A DNA stretch of 38,167 nt from JAITVM01 sp031551135 (GCA_031551135.1 JAVBOA010000042.1:1-38167); one strand, 5' to 3'. Counted from the first letter of the stretch, positions 15,613-23,614 are shown. The notes: a model not told the origin generated them from the sequence alone. Translations and numbers: made by a program.

Positions 15613-16881
15613 ATGATTCAAGATAAAATTGCACAGGCAAACAAAGATGCCTTGGAAAAAATCCAAACTTCAAAGCCAATGCTTGTTGGCGTTGGAATAG
15701 CCGGAGAACTTTTGGAAGGTATGACTAAAAAAACCGTATTGCATTCCGGTCCGCCTATTACTTGGGATAAAATGAGCGGTCCATTAAAAGGCGCTGTTAT
15801 CGGCGGTTTGATGTATGAAGGGCTTGCTGCCAATGAAGATGAAGCTGTAAAATTAGCGGAATCCGGCGAAATCACTTTCGAGCCTTGCCATCACAAAAAC
15901 GCTGTTGGTCCTATGGCCGGCGTAACAACTGCTTCAATGCCAATGTTTATTATAAAAAATGAGACTTATGGAAATACTTCCTATTGTACATTCAATGAAG
16001 GTCTCGGCAAAGTTTTGCGTTACGGCGCATACGGTCAAGAGGTTATAGATAGACTCAAATGGCTCGAAAATACGCTCTACCCTGTTATGAAAGCAACTCT
16101 CGAGCTAGTTGGCCCGATTGATTTAAAAGCAATGATTTCTCAAGTCGTTATGATGGGTGATGAAGGCCACAATAGAAACAAAGCCGGTACTTCTTTATTC
16201 ATTAGAGAGATTGCTCCGTATTTGGTTCAAACTGATTTTTCAAATAAAGATAAAGCTGATTGTCTTGCGTTTATACATAGCAACGACCACTTTTTCCTTA
16301 ATTTAACAATGCCGGCTTGCAAATGCGCTTTGGAATCCGCAAAAGGCATTGACTGTTCAAGTATTGTATATACTATGGCAAGAAACGGAACCGAATTTGG
16401 AATCCGTGTTTCGGGTATGCCGGGCAGATGGTTTACTGCGCCTGCTGAAATTATAGACGGTTTGTATTTTCCGGGATTTTCTGCGGAAGACGCTAATCCG
16501 GATATCGGAGATTCCGCTATTACTGAAACATCCGGTATCGGTGCGTTCGCTATGGCCGGAGCGCCTGCTATAGTTCAATTTGTCGGCGGAACACCTGCTG
16601 ATGCGATTAATTATTCAAAATTAATGTATGAAATAACAGAAGGCGAAAGCGCAACTTACAAAATCCCTGCTTTGAATTTCAAAGGCACTGCAACAGGTAT
16701 CGATATCCAAAAAGTTGTTGAAACCGGAATCCTTCCTGTTATAAATACAGGTATCGCAAGCAAAGTAGCCGGTGTCGGTCAAGTTGGTGCCGGAGTTGTA
16801 AGACCGCCTATGAAATGCTTTGAAGATGCTTTGGAAGCATTTGTCGAAGACCTTGATCAAAAAGGTTTATTAGAGGAATAA
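15613..16881 (+). CDS. allG: DUF1116 protein, AllG-like carbamoyltransferase subunit
   Basis: This 422-residue DUF1116 protein opens with LVGVGIAGELLEGMTKKTVLHSGPPITWDKMSGPLKGAVIGG, the family's most conserved N-terminal region. FEPCHHKNAVGPMAGVTTASMP and an asparagine-rich stretch (MGDEGHNRNKAGTSLFIREIAP) follow. E. coli YlbE (AllG) is the family's best-known member and is needed for oxalurate carbamoyl transfer with AllF and AllH. I take the ATG at 15613 because GGAGGG lies just before it; a TTG 21 bases upstream lies before that site and has none of its own. The gene is single-copy and intact. Substrate specificity may differ from oxalurate because no allantoin genes are present here. Confidence 0.93.
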   Translation: MIQDKIAQANKDALEKIQTSKPMLVGVGIAGELLEGMTKKTVLHSGPPITWDKMSGPLKGAVIGGLMYEGLAANEDEAVKLAESGEITFEPCHHKNAVGPMAGVTTASMPMFIIKNETYGNTSYCTFNEGLGKVLRYGAYGQEVIDRLKWLENTLYPVMKATLELVGPIDLKAMISQVVMMGDEGHNRNKAGTSLFIREIAPYLVQTDFSNKDKADCLAFIHSNDHFFLNLTMPACKCALESAKGIDCSSIVYTMARNGTEFGIRVSGMPGRWFTAPAEIIDGLYFPGFSAEDANPDIGDSAITETSGIGAFAMAGAPAIVQFVGGTPADAINYSKLMYEITEGESATYKIPALNFKGTATGIDIQKVVETGILPVINTGIASKVAGVGQVGAGVVRPPMKCFEDALEAFVEDLDQKGLLEE

Positions 16882-16919
16882 TTAACGCCTAATTAGGCTA
16901 AAAATTGGAGGATATTATA

Positions 16920-17714
16920 ATGGAATTTTTCGAAAATGTACAAATTTATGACCTTACTCAAAATCTTAGTGTTTTAACACCGCCTTGGCCAACTTATGAG
17001 CCGTTATCTACAAAATTTTTCAAACGTCTTTCTCCTAACGGAGCTAATGGACAAATAATTACTACTTCTAATCATATCGGAACTCACTTGGACGGACCGA
17101 TGCATTTTGATACAGCCGGACGCGATATCGCTTCCCTTCCTTTGGATAAACTCGTTGCACCGGGCGTTATCGTTGACTTATCCGATATTTCGGAAGACTT
17201 CAGTATTTATACAGCTAAAGATATTACCGACAGAGTTGAAGTTAAAAAAGGTGATATCCTGATTATTAATACAGGTTATCATAAATATGGTTGGGATCAG
17301 CCGGAAGCCGACGAAAGAAGATATATGCTCAGACATCCGGGCCCTGATATGGCTTTTGTTGACTGGGTTAAAGAAATGGAAATCAGATGGATCGGCGTTG
17401 ACTGCGGTTCTGCCGACCACCCAATGAACACTAAAATCCGTGAGTGGGAACCGGGCGAAGCTAAAGCTTGCGACGAATATATGAAGAAAAAATACGGTAA
17501 AGCTCTTGATGAAATTTATACTTGGCCTCAAACTTACCAAGCAATGCATATTCATGTTTTCAAAAAACCTCACGAAATTATCCATGCTGAAAACATTGGC
17601 GGAGATATCGATAAATTGCTCAACCAACGTTGCGTGATCGGATGTTTCCCTTGGAAATTTGTTGGCGGCGAATCTTGCATCAGCCGTATTGTAGCTTTTG
17701 TTGAAAAGAAATAG
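16920..17714 (+). CDS. Cyclase-family metal-dependent hydrolase; candidate ring-opening amidohydrolase
   Basis: This 264-residue protein belongs to the cyclase/kynurenine-formamidase family, whose members hydrolyse cyclic or N-formyl amides with a bound divalent metal. The metal-binding signature HIGTHLDGPMHF is at residues 52-63, with H52, H56, D58 and H62 as likely ligands. VDCGSADHPMNTK and the C-terminal HIHVFKKPHEIIHAENI are also family-like. The ATG at 16920 follows GGAGGA; the in-frame TTG at 16905 overlaps that site and is unlikely. Between a hydroxylase and a ureido carbamoyltransferase, the natural job is opening the oxidised ring, for example barbiturate to ureidomalonate. Known barbiturases belong to a different fold, so this assignment is a proposal. 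Confidence 0.88.
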   Translation: MEFFENVQIYDLTQNLSVLTPPWPTYEPLSTKFFKRLSPNGANGQIITTSNHIGTHLDGPMHFDTAGRDIASLPLDKLVAPGVIVDLSDISEDFSIYTAKDITDRVEVKKGDILIINTGYHKYGWDQPEADERRYMLRHPGPDMAFVDWVKEMEIRWIGVDCGSADHPMNTKIREWEPGEAKACDEYMKKKYGKALDEIYTWPQTYQAMHIHVFKKPHEIIHAENIGGDIDKLLNQRCVIGCFPWKFVGGESCISRIVAFVEKK

Positions 17715-17723
17715 GGGAATAAT

Positions 17724-18611
17724 ATGAAAGAGCATATTGCCGCTTGTGTTCAAATTGCGGTAGAACCCAATCAAATAAATAAAAATATTGATAAATGCTG
17801 TGAATGGCTGAAAAAAGCCGTTAAAGAGCACGAAGCAGAATTGGTTGTTTTTCCGGAATCAATAACCACAGGATTTACGCCAAATATGCCTAATGAGGAG
17901 TTTTATGAGCTTTTGTCGCCGATACCGGGCGACTCTACAAAAAAACTTCAGGCACTCTGCAAAGAGCTTAAAGTTCATACAGTTTTCGGACTTTATGAGC
18001 GTGGCAACGAAAAAAACTGCATCCTCAATTCATCTATTTTGATAGATGATTCGGGCGAAATAAGAGGAAATTACCGAAAAACACATCCTTTCCCAACGGA
18101 AAGACTGAGCGGCGGCGGCTGGACTACTCCCGGCAACGAAACCGTAGTAGTTGACACAAAGCTCGGAAAAATTGGAATGATTATTTGTTATGACGGCGAT
18201 TTTCCTGAATTGAGCAGAGTTTTAGCCCTAAAAGGCGCAGAAATTATTACTCGTCCTTCGGCCTTGCTCCGTTCTTTCGAAATTTGGGAAATGGTTAATA
18301 AAGCGAGAGCTTATGATAATCACGTATATTTCCTTGCCACAAACTCGGTTGGCGCTGATGCCGGAAATAATTTTTATTTCGGCCACAGTATGATAATCAG
18401 CCCGATTGCTCAAACCTTGGCGCTTGCCAGAGGACAAGAAGAAATTATTTCGGCGAAGCTTGATCCTGACCCGATAAAATATATTTCTTACGGCTCTAAA
18501 GCCCCAATGATGTTTGACCATCTCGAAGATAGAAACGTTGACGTATATAAAGAGATTCTGCAAGAAGGAAAATCTTCTTTCGAGCCGTCAAAACGTATAT
18601 CCTATAGATAA
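17724..18611 (+). CDS. Nitrilase-superfamily amidohydrolase (carbon-nitrogen hydrolase)
   Basis: This 295-residue member of the nitrilase superfamily has the complete Glu-Lys-Cys triad: E45 in VFPESITTGF, K119 in NYRKTHPFPTE and C155 in MIICYDGDFPE. A second conserved glutamate lies near NEKNC. Such enzymes hydrolyse amides or N-carbamoyl compounds in the cytoplasm (omega-amidase, beta-ureidopropionase, N-carbamoylputrescine amidase). It is the last gene of the operon, nine bases after the cyclase-family gene and directly before a terminator. In the proposed pathway it would deamidate malonamate to malonate. Alternatively it could cleave the ureido acid itself. The sequence alone does not separate amide from N-carbamoyl substrates. 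Confidence 0.9.
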   Translation: MKEHIAACVQIAVEPNQINKNIDKCCEWLKKAVKEHEAELVVFPESITTGFTPNMPNEEFYELLSPIPGDSTKKLQALCKELKVHTVFGLYERGNEKNCILNSSILIDDSGEIRGNYRKTHPFPTERLSGGGWTTPGNETVVVDTKLGKIGMIICYDGDFPELSRVLALKGAEIITRPSALLRSFEIWEMVNKARAYDNHVYFLATNSVGADAGNNFYFGHSMIISPIAQTLALARGQEEIISAKLDPDPIKYISYGSKAPMMFDHLEDRNVDVYKEILQEGKSSFEPSKRISYR

Positions 18612-18617
18612 AAAAAT

Positions 18618-18663
18618 AAAGCTTGATATTCTCGGAAAATTCCGATATATCAAGCTTTTTTAA
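18618..18663. terminator. Strong intrinsic terminator ending the catabolic operon, probably bidirectional
   Basis: AAAGCTTGATAT (18618-18629) pairs with ATATCAAGCTTT (18647-18658). An inner stem CGGAA/TTCCG lies at 18633-18644, and TTTTTT runs to 18661 on the plus strand. On the minus strand the same hairpin is followed by TTTATTTTTTT, so it can also end the leftward mCpol cassette. It lies seven bases after the amidase stop. Confidence 0.92.
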
Positions 18664-18716
18664 CTAATCATTTTGATATGTTATATTCTTAATTAAAAAA
18701 CGTTATTATATCAATA

Positions 18717-19454
18717 CTATTTTCGATATTTTTTTAATAGTGAAGATAAATCAATAAATCCGGATAATTCAAGCAGAGGTATCAAACCACTGAGGAATGT
18801 TAAAAAAAGTATAATATAGTTAGCTGTAGACACGTCAGTTGGAGGAAAAAGCCTTATCAATACGATGGAAATAATTATTGATATTAAAACAACTATCAAT
18901 TTATCTCGATTAAGTTTCTGTGTATATTTTTCAAAAGTATATTTAAAAACTTCTTCATCTAATAACTTTACCACTTCAAAATCAGATTTTTGCAGTTCGT
19001 GATATAATGAATTTACTTTAGATATATTTTTCATATCAAAAATAAAAATATTCTCCATGCCAGATGATACCAGTTTTATAAATAAATCTAGGCTAACTCT
19101 TTTAGGCAAACTTGACAAGTCAAATAAAGGCATTGGAAATGTTTTCATTTTTTTTATGTATTGTTTAATAAGCAAAATATCCCATGACAATACCTTTTTA
19201 TTATTGGTAAATACTTGGTAGATTTTTTCATATAAGTCTGGGTTCAAAGCTTTTCTTCGAATAATTTCATCATTCATATTTTTATTAACGTATAAACTTA
19301 CATCTGTATCTTGAATACTTTCAGAATTAGTTATTTTTACAAAATATAAATTTGTTACACTTAAATATGTTATTGCATGAGAAATAATATTTAAATACAA
19401 GTTAATGCTACTAAGTTTATTATTTGCAACAAATATGTAAAGTTCGTTATCCAT
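18717..19454 (-). CDS. CARF-like sensor with two C-terminal membrane helices; putative effector of the mCpol cassette
   Basis: This 245-residue protein has an alpha/beta N-terminal region (residues 1-175). It contains a strand-helix start (ELYIFVANNKLSSINLYLNI) and the motif FDLSSLPKRVSLDLFIKLV at 111-129, which resembles the D-x-[ST]-x-x-x-K motif of CARF nucleotide sensors. Two hydrophobic helices follow at about 186-203 and 212-230 with a short proline-containing turn, then a basic tail. It overlaps the mCpol gene by eight bases, so the two are translated together. The architecture suggests a membrane-acting effector controlled by a cyclic oligonucleotide. In Panoptes the effector is OptE, a two-helix membrane protein. 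I cannot confirm homology to it, and the helix order may differ. Confidence 0.7.
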   Translation of the reverse strand: MDNELYIFVANNKLSSINLYLNIISHAITYLSVTNLYFVKITNSESIQDTDVSLYVNKNMNDEIIRRKALNPDLYEKIYQVFTNNKKVLSWDILLIKQYIKKMKTFPMPLFDLSSLPKRVSLDLFIKLVSSGMENIFIFDMKNISKVNSLYHELQKSDFEVVKLLDEEVFKYTFEKYTQKLNRDKLIVVLISIIISIVLIRLFPPTDVSTANYIILFLTFLSGLIPLLELSGFIDLSSLLKKYRK

Positions 19455-19815
19455 TTCTCATTACCTCACAATAATCAATTATAACTGCTCCTCCACTTGC
19501 TTTTGCTATTTTAAGTGCCAAAAAAGAATCTAGCATCGTATCTCCAATGCCAACAGATAGCTTGTTTGATGTCTTCCGTTCAAAATATTCACTAACTTCA
19601 TTACAAAAAGACAAATTGAAATCACCACAAAATAGTATATTATCTCCTCCAGAAAAAATTATATTACATCCACTGTCTACAATGTTTTGCGAAATACTGT
19701 TTATTGCCTCATTTACTAATTTACTAAAATGCGAAAGGCAAATTGAATCTTGATTGATAATTAGTTTTTCTAATGATGCACCAATCTGATCTCCGTCAAT
19801 ACTACAAAATCTCAT
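19447..19815 (-). CDS. optS: Minimal CRISPR polymerase (mCpol) cyclic nucleotide synthase, OptS-like
   Basis: This 122-residue stand-alone polymerase/cyclase-type palm domain starts MRFCSIDGDQIGASL. The metal-binding D7 and D9 of the DGDxIG motif are followed by the second acidic motif SGGDN (55-59, D58), the counterpart of GGDD/GGDEF. KLSVGIGDTMLDSFLALKIAKASGG fits the conserved C-terminal part of the mCpol family. mCpol proteins are predicted or shown to make cyclic (oligo)nucleotides for linked effectors. In Panoptes, OptS makes a decoy cyclic dinucleotide that restrains OptE until phage anti-CBASS proteins sequester it. I prefer the ATG at 19815; a TTG at 19818 is possible. AAGGAG precedes both. 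The cassette is much more AT-rich than the catabolic genes. Confidence 0.85.
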   Translation of the reverse strand: MRFCSIDGDQIGASLEKLIINQDSICLSHFSKLVNEAINSISQNIVDSGCNIIFSGGDNILFCGDFNLSFCNEVSEYFERKTSNKLSVGIGDTMLDSFLALKIAKASGGAVIIDYCEVMRNG

Positions 19816-19917
19816 CAAAGTAATACTCCTTTTTTATAATATAATCTTAATGTATATATCCTGATTTTATAGATACTGTATTCAAGTTATCTTCTGATTT
19901 AATATAAGCCACTACTT

Positions 19918-21270
19918 TTAATCGTATTTCGCAACTAAGTTTTGTGCCCATTTTTTGCGGTTTACCCTTATCATACAAGGAATCAATTTAAAAAGCTCCT
20001 CACAATTCGCCATAATATAAACAATATGAATCGGCAAATGTAATATATGCGCTCCCAAATATGCAAGCGGCACGCCGACAAGCCAAACGCCCATCATATC
20101 AATCAAAAGGCAAAAAACCGTGTCTCCGCCGTTTCTCAAAATACCCACTATCGAAGTGAAATTATACGTTTTTATAACAATCAGAACACTTAGGATATAA
20201 ATTATATAGCGTGAATACATTTTTGTTGTTTCCGATAAATCGGTATAAAACGATAAGACAAGCGGTGTTGAAAAAAACATTAAAACTCCCATGCAGATTG
20301 AAAAAAACACCGCTAGATTTTTGGATTTTTTCGAATATTCGATAGCTGAATCAGCGTCGCCTGAGCCAAGTGAATTTGCTATCAAAATTCCGGTTGCCGA
20401 GCCGATGCCCGTGCCTAAAACGACAAAAATCTGCGCAACCGGCGCGGTTATAACAGTTGCCGAAAAAGCTTCTTTTCCTAATTCACCGTAGGATTCCTTA
20501 TAAAGCGTAACACCCATAGACCAAACGACTTCATTTAAGATTACGGGCGTTACAACTTTTATATAATCCTTTAAAAAAACCATATCCTTAACAAAATAAT
20601 TTCTGAGCTTAGTGTATGTCGGCAGTCTGAGTTTTTTCATAATCACGATTTGAGCAATCACTTCTATAATTCTTGCCAGCAAAGTTGCTTTTGCTGCTCC
20701 GGCGGCTCCCTGCCGCAAAACAAATATAAATACATAATTTAGCGTTACATTTGAAAAAAGCGCGACAATTGATGTCATCATCGGTATGGTTGTATATCCG
20801 GTGCATCTGTTAGCCGAATTTATCGTCATGATTATCGCATTAAGAAAAAAAGTAAATGAAACGATTTTTAAATAATCGACTCCGATTCTAATAACATTTT
20901 CATCATTAATATAAAATCTGATAATCGAATCCGTAAAAAACTGGCTCGGAACAAAGAAAAGTATTGCGGCTATCATCGAAAATATCAGAGCATACCCCAT
21001 TGTTTTATGTAAAGATTTTAAATCCGATTTTCCCCAAAACTGCCCGAAATATATCGATGAGCCGCTGATTATTCCAAAAGCCATTAAATTAAATAAAAAC
21101 AAAATCTCGTTACCTGTTCCGACCGCACTGACTGCACTGTCTCCCGCTTTTCCAATCATCAATATATCTACAAAATTTACTGCCGAATTTAATAGTTCCT
21201 GACCGACAATCGGCGCACCCAGAATAATTGTCTGTTTATAAATACGCATGCTCTTTTTGTCAATAATCAT
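19918..21270 (-). CDS. MATE family efflux transporter
   Basis: This 450-residue multidrug and toxin extrusion protein has about 12 transmembrane helices in two halves. The N-terminal segment IILGAPIVGQELLNSAVNFVDILMIGKAGDSAVSAVGTGNEI has the usual MATE helix 1 and loop. The second half repeats the pattern from about residue 240 (VTPVILNEVVWSMGVTLYKESYG). It would exchange cations for drugs or metabolites across the plasma membrane. The start follows GGAGA at 21270. It is 15 bases from the upstream membrane-protein gene on the same strand and 102 bases from the mCpol gene downstream. No substrate can be predicted. Confidence 0.92.
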   Translation of the reverse strand: MIIDKKSMRIYKQTIILGAPIVGQELLNSAVNFVDILMIGKAGDSAVSAVGTGNEILFLFNLMAFGIISGSSIYFGQFWGKSDLKSLHKTMGYALIFSMIAAILFFVPSQFFTDSIIRFYINDENVIRIGVDYLKIVSFTFFLNAIIMTINSANRCTGYTTIPMMTSIVALFSNVTLNYVFIFVLRQGAAGAAKATLLARIIEVIAQIVIMKKLRLPTYTKLRNYFVKDMVFLKDYIKVVTPVILNEVVWSMGVTLYKESYGELGKEAFSATVITAPVAQIFVVLGTGIGSATGILIANSLGSGDADSAIEYSKKSKNLAVFFSICMGVLMFFSTPLVLSFYTDLSETTKMYSRYIIYILSVLIVIKTYNFTSIVGILRNGGDTVFCLLIDMMGVWLVGVPLAYLGAHILHLPIHIVYIMANCEELFKLIPCMIRVNRKKWAQNLVAKYD

Positions 21271-21285
21271 ATTTGTCTCCGTTTC

Positions 21286-22071
21286 TCATGAATCTTTATT
21301 TTTATTTTCGTCCATTAGCTTTAAAATCGAGTTTGTTATTTTTTCATAATGCATATGAAAAAACCAAATGATACAAATAATTTTGAAAATTACGTTTATA
21401 TAGTTTTCAATAAAAATTAAAATATATAAAATAACAATATTGTCGGGTAAATAGAAAAATAAATAATAACGCAGCATCGTAACAATAAATTGACATAAAT
21501 GCGCAAAAACGATTATCGAAAACGTCCGGAAAAAGTTTCCCTGTACAATAACCTTTGACCCCATGAGCGCATGTAAACCCCAAGATTTTGAAACCGTAGC
21601 GTAGCTTACCGCATAATAATAATTTACCGCAAAATAAATCACAGCAGGAACTGCAAGCAAAGGGTGAACACTAACCAGCCCAAATCCGCAATAAATAAAA
21701 ACCACGTACAGAAAATAAGTAATAATATATTTTGGTGATTTCGCTATAGAATTGTTATACAATAAATCTTTGTTAGATGGATCTGTTTCAAACAGCGCAA
21801 ATGATGTTAGCAGTGTTAGAGCGGCAATCAAAATCGTATTAAATGCACCATGAATCATTACGTATGTAAGAAAATATGAAAGTATCAATTCTGTCTCATA
21901 TGGGTTTTGGTTGAAAATCTCAATTGCGTCTTTTATATTCGGCATGATATTCGAAAGCACAAAAACCGGCGTTGTCGTAATTAACACAAATACCGTAATT
22001 TCTTTATAATACTTTTTAAATATATCAACAGCCAATTTAAACATCTCCAGCGGATTTTTACTTTGAATCAT
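21286..22071 (-). CDS. Uncharacterised multi-helix membrane protein
   Basis: This 261-residue protein has about six hydrophobic segments (near residues 25-45, 65-105, 120-140, 145-160, 190-215 and 220-240). It resembles the DUF975/YciC or glycerophosphodiester-phosphodiesterase membrane-domain type, which has six helices and no catalytic residues, but I do not recognise it firmly. The ATG at 22071 is chosen because AAAGGTGG precedes it; the GTG at 22080 falls inside that ribosome site. It is probably cotranscribed with the MATE gene 15 bases downstream and may assist the transporter or membrane integrity. No other motif is visible. Confidence 0.7.
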   Translation of the reverse strand: MIQSKNPLEMFKLAVDIFKKYYKEITVFVLITTTPVFVLSNIMPNIKDAIEIFNQNPYETELILSYFLTYVMIHGAFNTILIAALTLLTSFALFETDPSNKDLLYNNSIAKSPKYIITYFLYVVFIYCGFGLVSVHPLLAVPAVIYFAVNYYYAVSYATVSKSWGLHALMGSKVIVQGNFFRTFSIIVFAHLCQFIVTMLRYYLFFYLPDNIVILYILIFIENYINVIFKIICIIWFFHMHYEKITNSILKLMDENKNKDS

Positions 22072-22190
22072 AAATACCACCTTTTCGCCTTTACAATTAT
22101 TGTAAAATCATCTACAAACTTTTAAAGACTCACGTTATATTCTACAACATATACGATAAAAATAGTATAGTTATTTATTATTTTCTTATA

Positions 22191-22228
22191 ATGCTATTTC
22201 CATTTTGATTTATAGAGAAAAATAGTAT
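22191..22228. repeat. Degenerate short copy of MITE-like repeat family 1
   Basis: The segment opens with ATGCTATTTCCATTTTGATT and closes with AGAAAAATAGTAT. It matches the ends of the repeat at 23384-23495 with one altered base in the left end and most of the middle missing. It lies in the intergenic region upstream of the membrane protein at 21286-22071. Confidence 0.5.
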
Positions 22229-22302
22229 AAAAAAGCTTTTTAACGCAATTGGATATATTTCATTTTTATACAAAAAACCTGCAAAGAAAAAATTACAATA
22301 AA

Positions 22303-22335
22303 CGAAAAAAAATAAGAGAATATACATATTCTCTC
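22303..22335 (-). terminator. Intrinsic terminator after the PfkB-family kinase
   Basis: Read on the minus strand, AGAGAATAT (complement of 22326-22334) and ATATTCTCT (complement of 22315-22323) form a nine-pair stem, then TTATTTTTTTT. It lies about 33 bases after the kinase stop. Confidence 0.8.
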
Positions 22336-22367
22336 AATTTATAAAATTGAAAAGTTATTATTAGATG

Positions 22368-23306
22368 TTAAAATAAAATAGACTCCACTTTTACATCTTT
22401 ATAGACATGATCAATTTCTTTTTTATCCGGAATATCGTCTGAGGCTGCACAGGCTGCCCCAGAAGCGCAGGCATAACGAGCGCAGTTTAAAAGAGTTTCA
22501 CCTTTTAAAAAGCTAATTAAAAATCCGGCAACTACTGCATCGCCTATTCCGATAGGATTTATTTTTTCCAAAACAGGAGGAGTAACTTTATAATATCCTG
22601 TTTTATAAACAAGAAGCAAACCCTCAGCGCCCATTGTTATGCAGAAATATTCCGTATCGACATCTTCCAATAAATTTCTGGCTTCATAAGCGATTTCTTC
22701 AATATCGCTCAGCTGTTTGTCGACAAGCTCACAAAAATCTTTGAGCCGCGTTTTTACTAACCAAGGCTCGGCCTTCAGAGCTTCTTTCAAAAGTTCTCCG
22801 CGAGCATCCACAGCCACTTTTTTGCCATATTCGATTGATCTGATAAATTTTATAAAGTCTTTATATACTGTTGGTTTAACGTTTTTTTGCACTGAGCCGG
22901 TCAAGACAAATATATCTGTACCATCAAAATGGTCTTCGATTTTTTCCTTTAGTTCTTCAATATCAACAGAATTAATAAAAGGTCCCGGCTCTTTTATATC
23001 CGTAAAAGTTTCATTATTTTTATCAATTATTCTTATGTTTGTTCTGGTATCTCCGTTTACCCAAACAAAATCATGGTCTAATTGCATAGAATCCAAAATT
23101 GTCAGGAGTTGCTTTCCGGTATTACCGCTAATAATGCCCAAAAGATTCGTCTTGCCGCCCAGCGCCGAGACAAATTTAGATACATTAATTCCCTGTCCGC
23201 CAACAGAAATTAAAACGTCATCTATTTGATTGATTTTGTCGATAAAAAAATTATCGATTAATAGAGTTTTTTCTATGGATGGGTTAAAGGTTACCGTAGT
23301 TATCAT
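22368..23306 (-). CDS. PfkB-family sugar-phosphate kinase, 1-phosphofructokinase-like
   Basis: This 312-residue cytoplasmic kinase is of the FruK/LacC branch. The N-terminus MITTVTFNPSIEKT, GGQGIN at 36-41 and the catalytic motif GIGDA (253-257, base D256) identify the family. The enzyme would phosphorylate fructose 1-phosphate or tagatose 6-phosphate with ATP. Odd points: the C-terminal motif has GIGD instead of the usual GAGD, and the normally conserved KPN-x-x-E segment reads VKTRLKDFCEL near residues 184-194. No PTS or fructose regulator is adjacent; it stands alone with its own terminator. The substrate is therefore uncertain. The ATG at 23306 follows AAAGGAATGG. Confidence 0.87.
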   Translation of the reverse strand: MITTVTFNPSIEKTLLIDNFFIDKINQIDDVLISVGGQGINVSKFVSALGGKTNLLGIISGNTGKQLLTILDSMQLDHDFVWVNGDTRTNIRIIDKNNETFTDIKEPGPFINSVDIEELKEKIEDHFDGTDIFVLTGSVQKNVKPTVYKDFIKFIRSIEYGKKVAVDARGELLKEALKAEPWLVKTRLKDFCELVDKQLSDIEEIAYEARNLLEDVDTEYFCITMGAEGLLLVYKTGYYKVTPPVLEKINPIGIGDAVVAGFLISFLKGETLLNCARYACASGAACAASDDIPDKKEIDHVYKDVKVESILF

Positions 23307-23383
23307 ATAACCATTCCTTTTTCTTAAAATATAGAAATATTATAGCATAGAATCTTTTGTTTTGCAGTAAAAGAAATCAATTT

Positions 23384-23495
23384 ATACTATTTTCATTTTG
23401 ATAAGTAGAAAAAATTTTTCACAGCGGAGCGTTTCACGCATGCTTCAAGCGTGAAATGAAATATTTTTTTCTATCCTTAATAATGAAAATAGTAT
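23384..23495. repeat. MITE-like palindromic repeat, family 1, full-length copy A
   Basis: This 112-base element has perfect 14-base terminal inverted repeats, ATACTATTTTCATT (23384-23397) and its complement at 23482-23495. Imperfect inner arms (GATAAGTAGAAAAAA against GGATAGAAAAAA) and a central stem TTTCACGC/GCGTGAAA follow. It lies between the divergent kinase and adaptor genes. It encodes no protein. TA dinucleotides flank the ends, as expected for insertion by an IS630/mariner-type transposase, but that is inference. Confidence 0.85.
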
Positions 23496-23614
23496 TACAA
23501 AATAAAAGTATTGTATTTGTTTTGCCCTAAGAATTAAATTCGTTAATATTTAATTTATTATTTATTTATATAATTTTAAAATTTGTTATATAATATTGGG
23601 AAGGATGAAATTAA

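Noticed and set aside
16357..16860. Minus-strand open frames inside the DUF1116 gene
   Set aside because: They are shadows of a conserved plus-strand gene with clear family motifs; no start site or homology supports them.
5690..18611. Allantoin degradation cluster of the E. coli type
   Set aside because: FdrA, DUF1116 and DUF2877 are shared, but allantoinase, allantoate amidohydrolase, ureidoglycolate dehydrogenase and carbamate kinase are all missing from the window.
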